Positions 20,806-31,969 of a DNA stretch of 64,000 nucleotides are shown here, piece after piece. Source of the stretch: Azorinus chamasolen (lineage: Eukaryota; Mollusca; Bivalvia; Cardiida; Solecurtidae). Location of the stretch: assembly GCA_963576725.1 (NCBI GenBank), contig OY755237.1, positions 53,853,805 through 53,917,804 on the forward strand, written 5' to 3'. How positions within the stretch are numbered: position 1 is the stretch's first letter; every line of letters starts with the position of its first letter. A model generated the notes under the pieces. The model was not told where the DNA came from, did no database searches, and was given only the letters and a program-made list of their open reading frames with translations. Both the position numbers and the translations under genes were made by a program.

Positions 20806-20974
20806 CAGTAGAACCTGTGTTTAGCGGTCTTTATTTATTGAACACACGAGTCTTAAAAAGCAGGTGGTTGCTAAATGCAGGGTAAAAGTGACACAGACAA
20901 TGCATTAAGCTACCACGTGTATTACAAATGCTGATTTAGACTTCTTTTTAAGGGCCGCTTAAGATAAGTTACTG
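20806..20974. mobile_element. PG-2 MITE
   Basis: CAGTAGAACCTGTGTTTAGC to GGGCCGCTTAAGATAAGTTA-CTG, TA-flanked. The hairpin tip is deleted. Confidence 0.8.
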
Positions 20975-21130
20975 TAGACTGTAACAAGTAAAAACTTGCT
21001 GTAAATTTACAGCAAAGGGAAGAAGGGCTGCGCCAGAAAAAAGCTGGTCATAATCTGAGTGGAAAGAAATTGGGAGATATAACAAACTAATGTGGAATGA
21101 TATAAATGTTTTAATGTGTAATGACAAAAT

Positions 21131-21580
21131 AGTATATACAGTAAAACCCCTATGTTAAGACCACTTAAACTGTAACTTACATGATAGAATATTGGTGGCA
21201 TTATAACAAACATTGTAATGAACAAAAGCGTATATACAGTAAAACCCCTCTGTTAAGACTACTTAACAAAGGCTAAGTGATTGTGAGAAAGAGACGTTGC
21301 AGCTTAAAGCAAGGAGTAAGTAAAACAGAAAGCTGCTGAAGAAGCTTTCCGGTTTTCTCTATGTTTGTTTTAAGCAGTCACCTTTCTTAAACATCCAATA
21401 ATTAATGCAACTGAGTGGTCATATTAGAGTGTTTTAACTGTAAATTACATGATAGAAACATTGGTGGCATTATAACAAACATTGTAATGAACAAACGAGT
21501 ATATACAGTAAAACCCTCTGTTAAGACCACTTAAACTGTAAATTACATGATAGAAACATTGGTGGCATTATAACAAACAT
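21131..21580. repeat. Three tandem units holding one full and two minimal PG-5 elements
   Basis: The unit is a PG insertion followed by ACATGATAGAAACATTGG, TGGCATTATAACAAACAT and AACAAAAGCGTATATA. The first and third units contain only 33-34 bp of MITE (21139-21172, 21506-21538), reading CAGTAAAACCC ... CACTTAAACTG. The middle unit has the full element. Confidence 0.75.
21237..21440. mobile_element. PG-5 MITE in the middle tandem unit
   Basis: CAGTAAAACCCCTCTGTTAA to AGAGTGTTTTAACTG, TA-flanked. The core GCTTAAAGCAAGGAGTAAG faces TTTGTTTTAAGCAG. Confidence 0.78.
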
Positions 21581-22300
21581 ATTAAAATAGCATACATGTG
21601 GGTGAAAGTTTGCCGGCTCTAAAATATTATGAGGTAGTAAGTTGTTCAATGGGGGGAGAAGGAGTAAGAAAAGTTACAATGACTCTAAAACGCTCACCTG
21701 AGTAGACCATGAGGAACAGTGAATCTGAGGGCATATGGAAAGATAGAAAGTGTTATTTTAAGTGGTAAAAAGATTTGTCTGTGATAAAATTTAAGTAGTA
21801 CTAAAACCGGTATGCTTTCATCACACCTTATGTTGTAACCATTCAGTAGAAGCATAGTAAAGCAAAGATTCTAATGAGTGGACACTACATAGGGTTTGAT
21901 GGGAGTATTTTAAACACACGGCAGAAAAAATGTGTTTACACACTCTTATCTGGAGCTCTGTTGTTAGAACCGGACAGCAGTGGCAATCGTTGTTGTAAAG
22001 AGGGTGCACTATAGTACAGAAAATAATAATACATGAGCAACAATATCTGTGAACGAGGAAGCACAGCAACAACTGAAATGCAGATGGAAGAGACTGTTAC
22101 ATCAGGTCGCAACCAAATGCATACTGGATGTAATGCAGAGAGAGATCAAAGGGTTTCTTTGCATTATATGAGACATGTACTGTCTTGCCATCTCTGATGA
22201 AGACCATGTGTGCATTACAGTTGAGCGGTGTTAAATTGACACTAGTTTGAGAGACTCTCATCCAACTTACAGATCCAAATAACTGCACTACGCATCTTTT
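21580..22300. other. Mostly unclassified, with a decayed family D piece
   Basis: GATTCTAATGAGTGGACACT, ATAGGGTTTGATGGGAG and TTATCTGGAGCTCTG near 21870-21960 are family D. Minus-strand ORFs of 63-83 codons show no motif. Confidence 0.4.
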
Positions 22301-22544
22301 TTGGCAAAATGTATAAGTATTGCATGAGAAATGGACTTTGAAATGGAATGAGAGTCACTGTACATGAGAGTTAGCATGATATATAAAAATGTGGCTTTTT
22401 ATTGAAAAAAAATCTCGTTTATAACAGCAAACAGTTTAAATAAAACAATATTGAACTGAAATACTTTTAAAATATTACCTGTTCACTCGTCTTTATCGGT
22501 CGAAACTCATTATCGATACTCCTTTTGATTGTATGACACAATAC

Positions 22545-22745
22545 GTAGTTTTAACCCAAAACAAATTATTCGCACCTTTGGCCGAACGTTCCGATTACGT
22601 TTCTATGAGCTCTAAAGCGGTTATTTCATCACGAACATGGATTTTGGGCTACAATTTCCCATAGTGCTTTGAAATAGTGATTGAGATTATAAAGATCTTG
22701 CGATCACTATCTTTACCCGTGAGGCTGTGCGGCAGTATGTATAGA
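22545..22745. repeat. Dispersed repeat, copy 1
   Basis: CCGAACGTTCCGATTACGTT, TACAATTTCCC, GTGCTTTGAAATAGTGATTG and TGCGGCAGTATGTATAGA recur in the same order at 25425-25585. Not one of the MITE families. Confidence 0.65.
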
Positions 22746-22867
22746 CGATTCCAGAAAAAAAGTTTTTACCTGATTTTCCCCCCTTACTACTCTCCCCGTC
22801 CGCCATTACTGGACTGGACATATTTGGCAGATTTACCTCATCTCCGAAGGATTCATAACTATTTTAA

Positions 22868-23023
22868 CTGCCTACGATAAAAACGTCGTCTAAACGGGGC
22901 GGCGGAAAGCAGTCTGTAGCTGTTGGATGTGTTAACAGCCAGAAAAAAAATGCGATCGGGAAAATTCATGTTGTTAACTACCCAAAATTGAACAAAAAGA
23001 ACATAAAGAATGACCCTGTTTGA
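22868..23023 (+). pseudogene. Possible decayed THAP-like zinc-finger fragment
   Basis: One frame stays open for about 50 codons and ends TGA. Its middle reads SVAVGCVNSQKKN, followed about 12 residues later by NYPKLNKKN. THAP domains begin with a C-x-V/A-x-G-C pattern, and many end the first segment with a Phe/Tyr-Pro pair. Here the first cysteine position is Ser and no ATG lies in frame, so a working finger is not present. It could be a relic of a THAP-bearing transposase or host gene, or a chance match. It adjoins the dispersed repeat at 22545. Confidence 0.3.
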
Positions 23024-23329
23024 TGCCGTTCAAGCTACATTACATGCCGGCGGTGGCAGTAAAACGAAGAGTCTGGTTAAAAGCCTTGAATTGAAAAGAC
23101 TTCAGTCCATCTTCACGAACTGTCGTCATTTATTAAGTTACATGTATAGTTTTTAGTTTGTCGTTGTTTTGAAAGTTTTCTCCCTAAATCCGATCGAATG
23201 TGTTTTAGGGGGTCAGGCATATTTGGGCAGATGCGTTTTGGAAAGACGGCAACGAAATGTATTAAATATCTACATTCTTAGCTGAATTCCTTTCCTACAG
23301 AAAAGTGGTTACTGGTTGGTTGTCAACTT

Positions 23330-23640
23330 TTCCCTGATGAATATTTATGTCAGAAAATATGACACAATTATTATTTATTAGCTGATTTTTTGATAATGGT
23401 GTAGTTACACAAGACTTTTGTAGAGTAAGATCTGTTAAAAGTTTCATAAGCAAACAGACTGGGTCCTGATCTTTTGGCTCCAACAGGCGCCTTCAGATCT
23501 GGGCCTTCTCTGTTTGCAAAAGGCGTTAAAACTGTATATGGTAATGGGATAAGCAAACAGAGCAGACCACCTGATCAAACAGCTTAAATTTGAGCAATCT
23601 GATCCGAGTCTTGTCTGTTTGCAAATGCGTTTATATAGGG
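23330..23640 (-). mobile_element. TT-a MITE, reverse, with a duplicated core
   Basis: CCCTGATGAATATTTATGTC at the left. Two successive hairpins (AAGCAAACAGACTGGGTCC and AAGCAAACAGAGCAGACC) precede the AGGG-TTAA end. Confidence 0.7.
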
Positions 23641-23657
23641 TTAAGCTAGGGTTTTAA

Positions 23658-23871
23658 CACATTCCCTCATATAAACGTGTTCACGCATTTGCAAACAGAG
23701 CAGACCCAGAGCTGACGTCTCAAGTAGGATCATCCCAACTGATCAGGGTCTGCCCTGCACAGGTTTCTAGAATGGCTACAATGTACCACCATCCATATTT
23801 CATTATAACTTATGTTTTATGAATATTCAGTAAGTATTGAAATTTTGAATAAAAAAAGAACAGGGAAAGGG
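23658..23871 (+). mobile_element. TT-a MITE
   Basis: TTAA-CACATTCCCTCATATAA to GAACAGGGAAAGGG-TTAA. The core has CAAACAGAGCAGACCCAGA, and the stem between the arms has decayed. Confidence 0.78.
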
Positions 23872-23948
23872 TTAAACAAATAAGCATATTTTATAAATTG
23901 TATAACTATGAAAACTTTCTTTTTATTCTGTTGCGTTGTGATGATTAA

Positions 23949-24144
23949 ACCTTTGAATGCTGAAATTTTAAAGTGAAATGGCCCATCATTGTTTAACTGT
24001 AGATTGCATGACTCATTATATAAGACTTAAAGTTGCTCGATGATTTTGAATACTAAACAGTGAAGACCCAGATCAGAGGGTTGCATTTTTGGGTCTACAC
24101 TGTTTTTAAATGTCAGTATACTTTTCTTTCCCGCATTCAAAGAA
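23949..24144. mobile_element. TT-b MITE
   Basis: TTAA-ACCTTTGAATGCTG to GCATTCAAAGAA-TTAA. The core is CAGTGAAGACCCAGATCAGA and GGGTCTACACTG. Confidence 0.7.
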
Positions 24145-24148
24145 TTAA

Positions 24149-25245
24149 CAATACAAACAATTTGTTTTGAATACATGAAAATAAATTGTGTTAGACAGTT
24201 TGAAACAATATATTATAACATGACTTACTCAGCCTTAATACTGCTAAATTTCTAACTAGACATGGGGATCAAAGGTGTCAGATGGTCAGTAAATCCCATA
24301 TGATCTTAACAGGGGACAATGGTCAGTGATTACATAACTGCCATCTATCACACTTTCTTATCAACAAAGTTATGCATTATAACGTAACAGCTATACTTCT
24401 AATAACACAAGAATACCAAACAAGGTGCCAATTATCTAAAGTTATAATTTGTTAGTTTCCCGAAAAATAGAAGAAAACTATATTTTGACAAATTAGATCT
24501 ATGACTTAGGATAGAATTTTAAATCCCAACGTTTTGGGTTATTCTTCAGCCATTCCAAGTCTTTATGGTGTTGATAAGATAAAAAGCTCTATATAAAAAA
24601 ACAATAGATGATTACATTTGTATTTTTATCATGCACTAGTCATTCACAACCTGTTAAATAGCTGATCTGGACTGTATGATAAATGGAACTTTGGTAATCT
24701 GGAACCGAATTACATGATATCTATAAATAATATGGGAATGGATTTGGAACCAAACCATCTGGAACGTATTAATTATTACGTTATAAATGCTTGCAAATTA
24801 AACGAGAAAAAAACCCGGTTACAAACTGCACTGTTTCATGCAGAGGTGCAGATTTTGGGTACCATAATTAGTTTTTTCTTTTGGACTCTGTCTTCAAGTG
24901 GGACACATTGCTTCAGAAGTTCGCTAGATGAAAGTGATAGTAAATCATGTTAAAAACGTATTTTAAACTAAAAAAACTAACATTAATTCATTCATGGAGT
25001 AAATTCTCGACCCTGTGCGTTAACAATTCTTAAATATCGTATATATTCCTCGTCGAGCCGTAATAACTCGAATATTCGCCGATAGATAGTCCTGTGCATC
25101 ATTCTGTTAAATAATTATTTTCTTCTTAAAAGCCATAGAGCAAAACTAAAAATAGAAAATAATGATAATCTTAACGTTAATGTGTGTTTCTACTTATGAT
25201 GTTCGAGCTCATCCATAATGGGTGTGTTAAAACAAATTTTGTGAA
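24149..25245. other. Long unclassified stretch
   Basis: About 1.1 kb of AT-rich, apparently low-copy sequence. A 79-codon ORF (24714-24953) starts MISINNMGMD, ends TAA, and has no donor or motif. No MITE hallmarks. It may be ordinary intron. Confidence 0.4.
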
Positions 25246-25289
25246 AACTTTGATGCCTTTTTCTTGCATTGTTTATCAGTCATGTAATA

Positions 25290-25665
25290 GCGGACAGGTC
25301 ACGGGACATTCAAAATGGCGGCGTCAATTTATCAAAAATAGAATCGTCTATAGACAGATAGAAAAAAGGGCGATGGTAGTAGGAGACGTATTGGGAACAT
25401 TGCTGAAACAAAGCCCTTCACGCCCGAACGTTCCGATTACGTTTGCGTTAATGTTTAAACTATGAGCTCTTATAAAAAAAGCAATGTGTTACAATTTCCC
25501 TGGGTGCTTTAAAATAGTGATCGAGGTAATACAGATTTTGCAATCACTTTCTTTACCCTTGATAGTATGCGGCAGACTGTATAGATAGGTAGAGATAAGG
25601 GCGATGGTAGTAGGAGGCGCGTTGGGCACATTGCTGAAACGAAGCTCTTCAGTGGAAAAAGGTAA
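25290..25665. repeat. Dispersed repeat, copy 2, with an internal duplication
   Basis: It shares the block listed for 22545. In addition GGGCGATGGTAGTAGGAG, ACATTGCTGAAAC and AAGC..TTCA occur twice, near 25370 and 25601. Confidence 0.65.
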
Positions 25666-25839
25666 AAATCTACCATCTATGCAAGAAAATTAGTCATCGG
25701 AAAAACCAAACACAATATAGGTCTGCGCGATACGCGCAGCCCAATAATTTCTGAGACATGATTCGTATTGCAATTGTAAATTGAGTACACCTTGGTCAGA
25801 TGCCGTTCCACATATGCGGCGTTTTGGTCAGGTTTGTTT

Positions 25840-25955
25840 TCTGTAAGCACAAGAGCGGGTCCTGATCAGACGACTCCTATAGGAACCATCTAATTTTGGT
25901 CTACTCTGTTTGCAAAGGCGTAAAAAAGGGGTACATGAATTTATGGAGTTAACAA
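25840..25955 (-). mobile_element. TT-a MITE, reverse, partial
   Basis: GAGCGGGTCCTGATCAGAC, CTCCTATAGGAACC, GGTCTACTCTGTTTGCAAAG, then TTATGGAG-TTAA. Confidence 0.6.
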
Positions 25956-26289
25956 TTAAGTTTTAAAATAAGTTCGTGAATTCAAGTCCAAATTACAGAT
26001 GTATTCATTAAACCTTGATGATGACTATTCATGGAAAATGTTAGAAATAATGACTATCAATATTAGTATCTGAATTTGAACATAGGGAATTTGGCATATT
26101 TGAGTTCAGGCAGTTTGGATATTGGTGAACCAAAGCAGTGGACGTTCTTATCATGAATTCGTACATATTGTGCTTAACAATTAACCTCATCAATATGCAT
26201 GAATTACTCCACCCTTTTTGAATATTAATTAATCGAATTCTTGTATAAACTTATGAAGTAAGGAAATTTATCATCATAACAAATAGTAA

Positions 26290-26455
26290 ATTATCTATAA
26301 TATGTAAGCAGACAGTGTCGACCCTAACTGGCCGTCGGATCATGGTCTACTCTGTTTGCAAAGACGCACAAAAAGGGTTGAATTTATGTAAGATCTAGTT
26401 CTTCTCTGTTTGCAAAGTTGCCAAAAAGCGTCTCTACCAGATAAAGGGTAAAACT
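26290..26455 (-). mobile_element. TT-a fragments
   Basis: AAGCAGACAGTGTCGACCC, GGTCTACTCTGTTTGCAAAG and a second TTCTCTGTTTGCAAAG. Two right arms follow one left arm. Confidence 0.5.
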
Positions 26456-26659
26456 GATGTTATTTTATGTTTTAATACAGAATAGCAATAAAGAAAATAT
26501 TGATCGAAGTCTTTATTTGTGATGTTCGTTCACACGAATCACTGCATTGTCAGAATTAATTCCGTTTTGTCATAAAACAACGGTTCTAGATTCAGTGAAG
26601 ATAATTTGATTTTACTGCGGTTCATAAAACCTAGTTTTACAGCTTCGTCCTTAAAGAAC

Positions 26660-26812
26660 CCTTATATCAGAACCTTTATATCAGAACCGTTATATAAGAA
26701 CCGTTGTATAAGAAACGTTATATCAGAACCGTTATATCAGAACCGTTAGCCTGTATCAGAACCGTTTACGGTTATATCAGAACCGTTGTATCAGAACCCT
26801 TATAACGCTATC
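26660..26812. repeat. Short tandem repeat, TTATATCAGAACCG
   Basis: About ten copies of a 13-16 bp unit with single-base variants (TTGTATAAGAA, TTATATAAGAA). Confidence 0.85.
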
Positions 26813-27096
26813 CGCGACTTGTAACGTCCTTTGTTGAACTAAGAGAAAATATATAAAGAATTATTATTTCCGTAGACCAAATATGTACAAACTCATAAAT
26901 CTGTTGAACTGCACGAATGTGAATACGCTAAACAAACTTGTCATATACTGCTCAAAGGCATTTGAAAAGATAAAACACCTTCTAGAGTATGATTATAGAA
27001 GCTGATTAGCAGACGACTGATATCACGATTACTTTTGTATACCTTATATACTATTTTCTTTGATAGGCTACTTCCGCCATCTATCTCGCTCCTTTT

Positions 27097-27595
27097 TATG
27101 CCCCCGTTGACGATAGTCATGGGGCATTATGTTTTGCACCTGTCCGCCCGTCTGTCACGCTTTTAGGTGCAGTTTGTACATGCAGTTGGTTGTCACAGTT
27201 TTCATGGTCTTACATCTCAGTAACCATGGACTATAGCTATTGGCATGGAATTGCATATACACATAAACCATCATCCATATTTTCATTGTGAACCCAGACC
27301 ATGCTGCCCGCAAGCCCAAGGTCAAGGTCAAATTTTACGTGCAGTTGGTTGTCACATTTACGTGCAGTTGGTTGTCACAGGTTTTTCATTGTCTTATATC
27401 TCACTAACCACTATAGCTATTGGCATGGAATTGCATATGCATGTACACATTAAACACCATCCATGCTTTCATTGCGCACCCACTCCATGCTGCCCGCAAG
27501 CCCAAGGTCAAGTTTAAAAGGATTTTTATGTACAGCTAGGCAAGCACCACCACGGGGGCATCGCTGTGTCTTACAGACACAATTTTCTAGTTTTC
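27097..27595. mobile_element. GGGGGCAT-type bivalve repeat
   Basis: It opens TTTATGCCCCCGTTGACG and CCGCCCGTCTGTCACGC, and closes CACCACGGGGGCATCGCTG. A block of about 180 bp (GTGCAGTTGGTTGTCACA to CAAGCCCAAGGTCAAG) is duplicated inside. The ORF at 27245 is that block translated. Confidence 0.65.
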
Positions 27596-27714
27596 TTCTT
27601 ATTTATATATTATTACAATTGCTACTCGCATGTTTGTAAATTGTATTGTGATGTGACGACGAACTGTATTGTTCATGTCCTTGAATTAAAGTATATATGT
27701 TCTGTTCTGTTCTT

Positions 27715-27925
27715 GTAACGCGGCCTCTCATCAGGATCCAAGCTGTTTGAAACTCGCTCAATAGTTTCTCAATAGCTTGATCGAACCGGAAGTAGTCAAA
27801 ATTGCATCAGTTCCTGATTTGAGTAGACAGAAGGGGGAAGTGGGGTCTTGTTGAAATGTAAACAGCGTGTGCCCAGATCAGCCATCTGATGAGGGTCAGT
27901 ACTGTTTGTCAGACATAAGAATGTG
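27715..27925. mobile_element. TT-c right half followed by a TT-b-like core
   Basis: CATCAGGATCCAAGCTGTTT, CTTGATCGAACCGGAAG and GATTTGAGTAGAC belong to TT-c. GTAAACAGCGTGTGCCCAGA ... GTCAGTACTGTTTGTCAG is the next core. Confidence 0.55.
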
Positions 27926-28390
27926 CAGTGTATTTCTGTCTTTCAGTATTCACACAGTGTGAAACCTAGTCAGATACATTCATGCCAGGGCTCATATTTG
28001 CTAATATTTTAAGCCTAAATATAAGACGACTCGGGTTAAAAAAAAACCTGCAAAATTAAATAAGTTCATCGTTTTGTAGATATTTGTATGGCACTTTCTG
28101 TCCATGCATAATTGTGATCAAAATGGCTTCGTGTGCAGTTTTTAATTTGCATTTTTGAGTTTGCAGTTTTTGAAACAGACTCAAATATAGACTCAAAATG
28201 TAGTGAACATCAGTCCTGGTCTGGGTTCGTCCTGTTTACAGTGCAATATGACACACTTTCTCGGAGAAAGACTCTTTTGAAAACAGCTGTGACACGGGCC
28301 AGGGGTCTTATTTGGACACGGCATCTCATTTTCTGTAGCGACAGGAAATAAAATATTACTGGTTCTTGTGGGTTAATCCTATTTTTATTT
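27926..28390. other. Unclassified stretch with a 72-codon ORF
   Basis: The ORF at 28133-28351 (starting MQFLICIFEF) ends TAA without a donor. No family is recognised and no MITE is seen. Confidence 0.35.
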
Positions 28391-28394
28391 GTTC

Positions 28395-28545
28395 TGTTCT
28401 ATATTTCTTAGCTGATCTTTTATAATGGTACATGGACACACGATCTAATGACCATGACAGAAATTGTATAATCAGATATATATTAGAGCTGTTTCATAAG
28501 CTAACAGAGCAGACCCAGGCGTTAAAAGGCGTCTCAATGAGAGAC
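28395..28545 (-). mobile_element. TT-a fragment, reverse
   Basis: TAGCTGATCTTTTATAATGG, CATGACAGAAATTGTATAAT, AAGCTAACAGAGCAGACCC and AGGCGTTAAAAGGCG. The hairpin is missing. Confidence 0.55.
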
Positions 28546-28945
28546 ATAGTTAGAATTACAATACTGTAGAGTTACGATACTGTCGGGCCATCTTCCTTTC
28601 CGTCACATTCACTGTTTAACGCAAATAAACTAAATGCGATTCAAGGATTTAGCATAAAAGTATAGGAACTTTATAGCATTATTTTTCAAAGTCTTATATG
28701 TGTTTGAAGTTAGTACATGTAGACTTATGAGCTGAATAATTTCGACACCTCAACCCGAGGGTATCAATGAGACACCAACTTACTCAACTTTTCAAACTAG
28801 TTTTGACATGGGCTGTATTGCAACACAGTCTCCAATGTTCGACAACTCGTTGTTCTGTGTACGAGTGAAAAGCCCTAGTTACTTACCCTGTGGTCATATA
28901 TTCAACTAACCAAACATCCTTAGCGCTCTAGTAAATGTATTGCAA
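28546..28945. other. Stretch with nothing recognised
   Basis: No ORF over 60 codons, no MITE ends and no splice-supported exon seen. Confidence 0.4.
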
Positions 28946-28949
28946 TTTT

Positions 28950-29158
28950 AAAGGGGAGAGAGAGAGATAGAGTGAGAGAGACACACACAGAGACAGAGAG
29001 AGAGACAGACAGAGAAAAACAGACAGACCGACAGAGGGAGAGAGAGACAGAGCGCGTGAGAAAGAGTGGGGGATTGGGGAGAGTGAGAAATGGAGAGAGA
29101 CAGAGAGAAAGAGAGACACAGCCAGAGTGTGTGAGAGTATGTGTGTTTGAGAGAGACT

Positions 29159-29201
<43 letters not shown>

Positions 29202-29202
29202 C

Positions 29203-29274
<72 letters not shown>

Positions 29275-29285
29275 AGGGGGGGGGG
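28950..29285. repeat. Compound microsatellite (GA, GACA, GT)
   Basis: GAGAGACAGAC-rich, then GA runs, a GT run (29205-29227) and more GA. Ser/Leu-rich and Arg/Glu-rich ORFs on both strands are translation of the repeat. Confidence 0.95.
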
Positions 29286-29436
29286 TAACACTTACTCCAA
29301 ATCAAAGTTTAAATAATTTATTAGCATGATAATGGTTTACCTGTCAAACAGCAACTTTGTGTGTCATTATCTCTGAAAGTCGTTTGATACTCAGCGTCCA
29401 TATGCAAGGCGAATGGTATAACGGTTGATTTGCCCT

Positions 29437-29790
29437 TTACCTGTTCCAATAATCACGTAAGAAATAATGATATCATGAATATTAATTAAGTGATTTTTTA
29501 TACACGAACACAAGACTGTTTGGCCATATAATAGAAACGGTAGACTCCGATATACATGCATATAAGTTCATAAGCAAACAGCTGACCCTGATCACACGGC
29601 TCCTATACGAGCCGTCTGATTTGGGTCTACGCTGATGCAAATTAGGAGTCGTCTGATCTGGGTCTGCTCTGTTTGCAAATGCGTGAAAAGGGCGTTTGTG
29701 CATGCAGTGTGCACTTACGCCGCAGAATATGGCCTTTTAACGCATTTGCAAACAGAGTAGATCCAGATCATAACCTATGTTAAGTGATTA
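29437..29790 (-). mobile_element. TT-a MITE, reverse, plus a second TT-a arm
   Basis: CCTTTACCTGTTCC, AATGATATCATGAATATT, stem ACGGCTCCTATACGAGCCGT, an extra GGAGTCGTCTGATCTGGG arm, then GCATTTGCAAACAGAGTAGA of another element cut short at 29790. Confidence 0.65.
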
Positions 29791-29794
29791 TTCC

Positions 29795-30880
29795 ATGAGT
29801 ATTGATATTATAATTCCCTCTGGTTCTACTACATTAATGCAGATAATATAGATTAAAGGCAGACATTGGAGTTTTGTGTTACAAAATTATTTAGTAAACT
29901 TGATTCACGAAGCACATAAAGGGGAAGTCCCTACATTCCACGCGTTTCAAAAATACCTACTATATACAAAACTCATTTGTTTATATGCTGAAAAGAAGTA
30001 CATGTATATCGCAAGAAAACATATCCAATAAACGTTGAAAATGACAAAACATCCATGTGTTTGATGTCAACAATCCCGATTTATTCCCCGATGTTTCAGT
30101 TTTATGCGGATTGGGTTTTAGTTTCGTATCTGTTCGCGTTGTTCGCGTCTCTCCGACCACTCCCGAGAAAAGCTTTTATGTAAACAATGCAGGGATCGGG
30201 TGATCATCGGCAAAACGCGGAAAATATGAACGGAAAAGGCCGATAATACTTTGTAGAACAAAAATTATAGGCATTGATGAAATCGGATTTTTGTATCACC
30301 GGGGCATTTTTTGATAGAAGTTCAAATAGATAATCTTCATTATAATGATTGAGCATAACAAATACCAAGTTTTATGATATTATTGAAAATATGCGTTCAT
30401 TGTAGGGACTTCCTCTTTAGCGTACGAAAACATTACTATTACCACAGTTAATTTTATTATAAATGTAAGGTTTTATTATAATAACATACATATCGGTATT
30501 TGACTCTTTATTTTTTTGTCTCGATCATAAATTCAATCTTTTCTTGAGCGGGAAAATCTGGCGGGAAACTCGCAGTTTACGATATATATAGGACATGATT
30601 TCTTGTTAGATCTCTCCATCGTTTTGATTTTTTCCGAGACAAATGTTAAAAGTCAAATATTAATATGTAAAAAGTCTCACATAATACAATCAAATTTAAA
30701 GTGATTACAATACATGTAGTTCGCATGCTTATAATGCGTTCCGTGAATGTTATTTATTGAGTACATGTATACAGTATTTTCTAAATCAAACCCAGGTGTG
30801 TGCCTTTAATGACTTCTAAAAGTCAATAGTCAATTACGCAATAACGACTCTATTGAACGGCTCGCTCGTAAAATGGGCCA
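29795..30880. other. About 1.1 kb with no recognised element
   Basis: No MITE hallmarks and no long ORF. It is the longest MITE-free piece besides 24149-25245, and may be conserved intron or regulatory sequence. Cross-species comparison would tell. Confidence 0.4.
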
Positions 30881-30889
30881 ATATTATGT

Positions 30890-31118
30890 TAACTCTTCAT
30901 ACGTTCGTGGTGACGTCATGGTAACTTTTGCAGACGGTGTAGATCCAGATGAGACGCCAAGTAGCTCGGCGTCTCACCAGGATACAAACTGTTTGGCACC
31001 ATGACAGTAGTTTTGAAAAGAAATGAAGGAAACATAAAATTTAAAGGACCGTAGCAGACAATAATATTTTGCAGACAACATTTACATAGCGCGTGAAGTA
31101 AGGTGTTAAGTGGTTGGG
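30890..31118. mobile_element. TT-c MITE
   Basis: TTAA-CTCTTCATACG, GCAGACGGTGTAGATCCAGA, stem GACGCCAAG / CTCGGCGTCTC, ACAAACTGTTTGGCACC. It contains TGACGTCA at 30911. Confidence 0.7.
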
Positions 31119-31484
31119 TAATGTTAAGACATTTTCAATTATCCGCTCGGCGTTAAGTGATACTTGAGATCCACTTTTGGAAGACCTTCTTAGCAAGTCT
31201 GTCAGCTTTGATCAAGAGGCTTCAATCGCTCGTGTATTAACGGATCGATCTTCTGTACCACTTCACCTTTCGTAAACAGAAACAACCTTTAACCCTTCAC
31301 ATAAACGCATTTAACGCCTTGCAAACGTAAACCCAGATCTTACGCCTATTGTAAGAGCCGTCAGATGAAGGTCTGCTCTGTTCGCTTTTGAAATTATAAT
31401 AGACCTGACTCTACAGTTTCTACCAATACATGTACCAAACTATCCAGTGCGCATGTACAATTATAAACATTCAACTGATAAACA

Positions 31485-31916
31485 CAGTACAGCCTGTCTA
31501 AGCAACCGTCACAAATAGGTCTTTTTATTGGTCTGTAAGGCCGGTGGAAGCTTAATACAGGTAAAAAATAATGCAAAAAGCTCATATAAGTAAGTAACCA
31601 CCTGTTTTAACCCTTCGCTTGCTATTCACGTCAATATACCTACCTGTAAATAGTGAAGACCCAGATGAGACAGCTCCTACAGGAGCTGTCTCATCAGGGT
31701 CTGCACTATTTACAAGTTGATTGTGCAACCAGCGCACTCCACAGCAGTGATTGCACAGCGAAATACTTGTGCACAGTGAATATATATGTAATTATACAAC
31801 AGGGCATGGGTAAAGAAGGAGAAATTTTAAAGGAAAAATATTTTGAAATTCAGCAAGCGAAGGGTTAAGATGCTTGTGTCCAAGTAATATAAGGTCGTTT
31901 AAGACAGGTTCTACTC
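31485..31916. mobile_element. PG-2 MITE, middle element of the nest
   Basis: CAGTACAGCCTGTCTAAGC at the left and GGTCGTTTAAGACAGGTTC at the right. It is itself interrupted at TTAA 31607-31610, between CCACCTGTT and GATGCTTGTG. Confidence 0.82.
31611..31864. mobile_element. TT-e MITE, innermost element of the nest
   Basis: A 13-bp terminal inverted repeat, CCCTTCGCTTGCT / AGCAAGCGAAGGG, is the best-preserved terminal repeat in the window. TTAA lies at 31607-31610 and 31865-31868. The hairpin is GTGAAGACCCAGATGAGAC around AGCTCCTACAGGAGCT. Confidence 0.87.
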
Positions 31917-31969
31917 TAGTTCATGATGTCATTATTTCTGACACGAATATTCAACCGGGAAAGGATTAA

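Larger units (their letters stand above)
31293..31965 (+). mobile_element. TT-a MITE, outer element of a triple nest
   Basis: TTAA 31289-31292 and 31966-31969. The left part (CCCTTCACATAAACGCATTT, core, ACTCTACAGTTTCTACC) stops at 31484 and resumes at 31917 with TTCATGATGTCATTATTTC and ACGAATATTCAACCGGGA. A PG-2 element occupies the gap. Confidence 0.82.

Noticed and set aside
24714..24953. 79-codon ORF as a seventh alternative exon
   Set aside because: It ends in TAA with no donor in phase 2 and has no rise in GC content.
28920..29329. Ser/Leu-rich and Arg/Glu-rich ORFs of up to 125 codons
   Set aside because: They lie in GA and GT microsatellite sequence.
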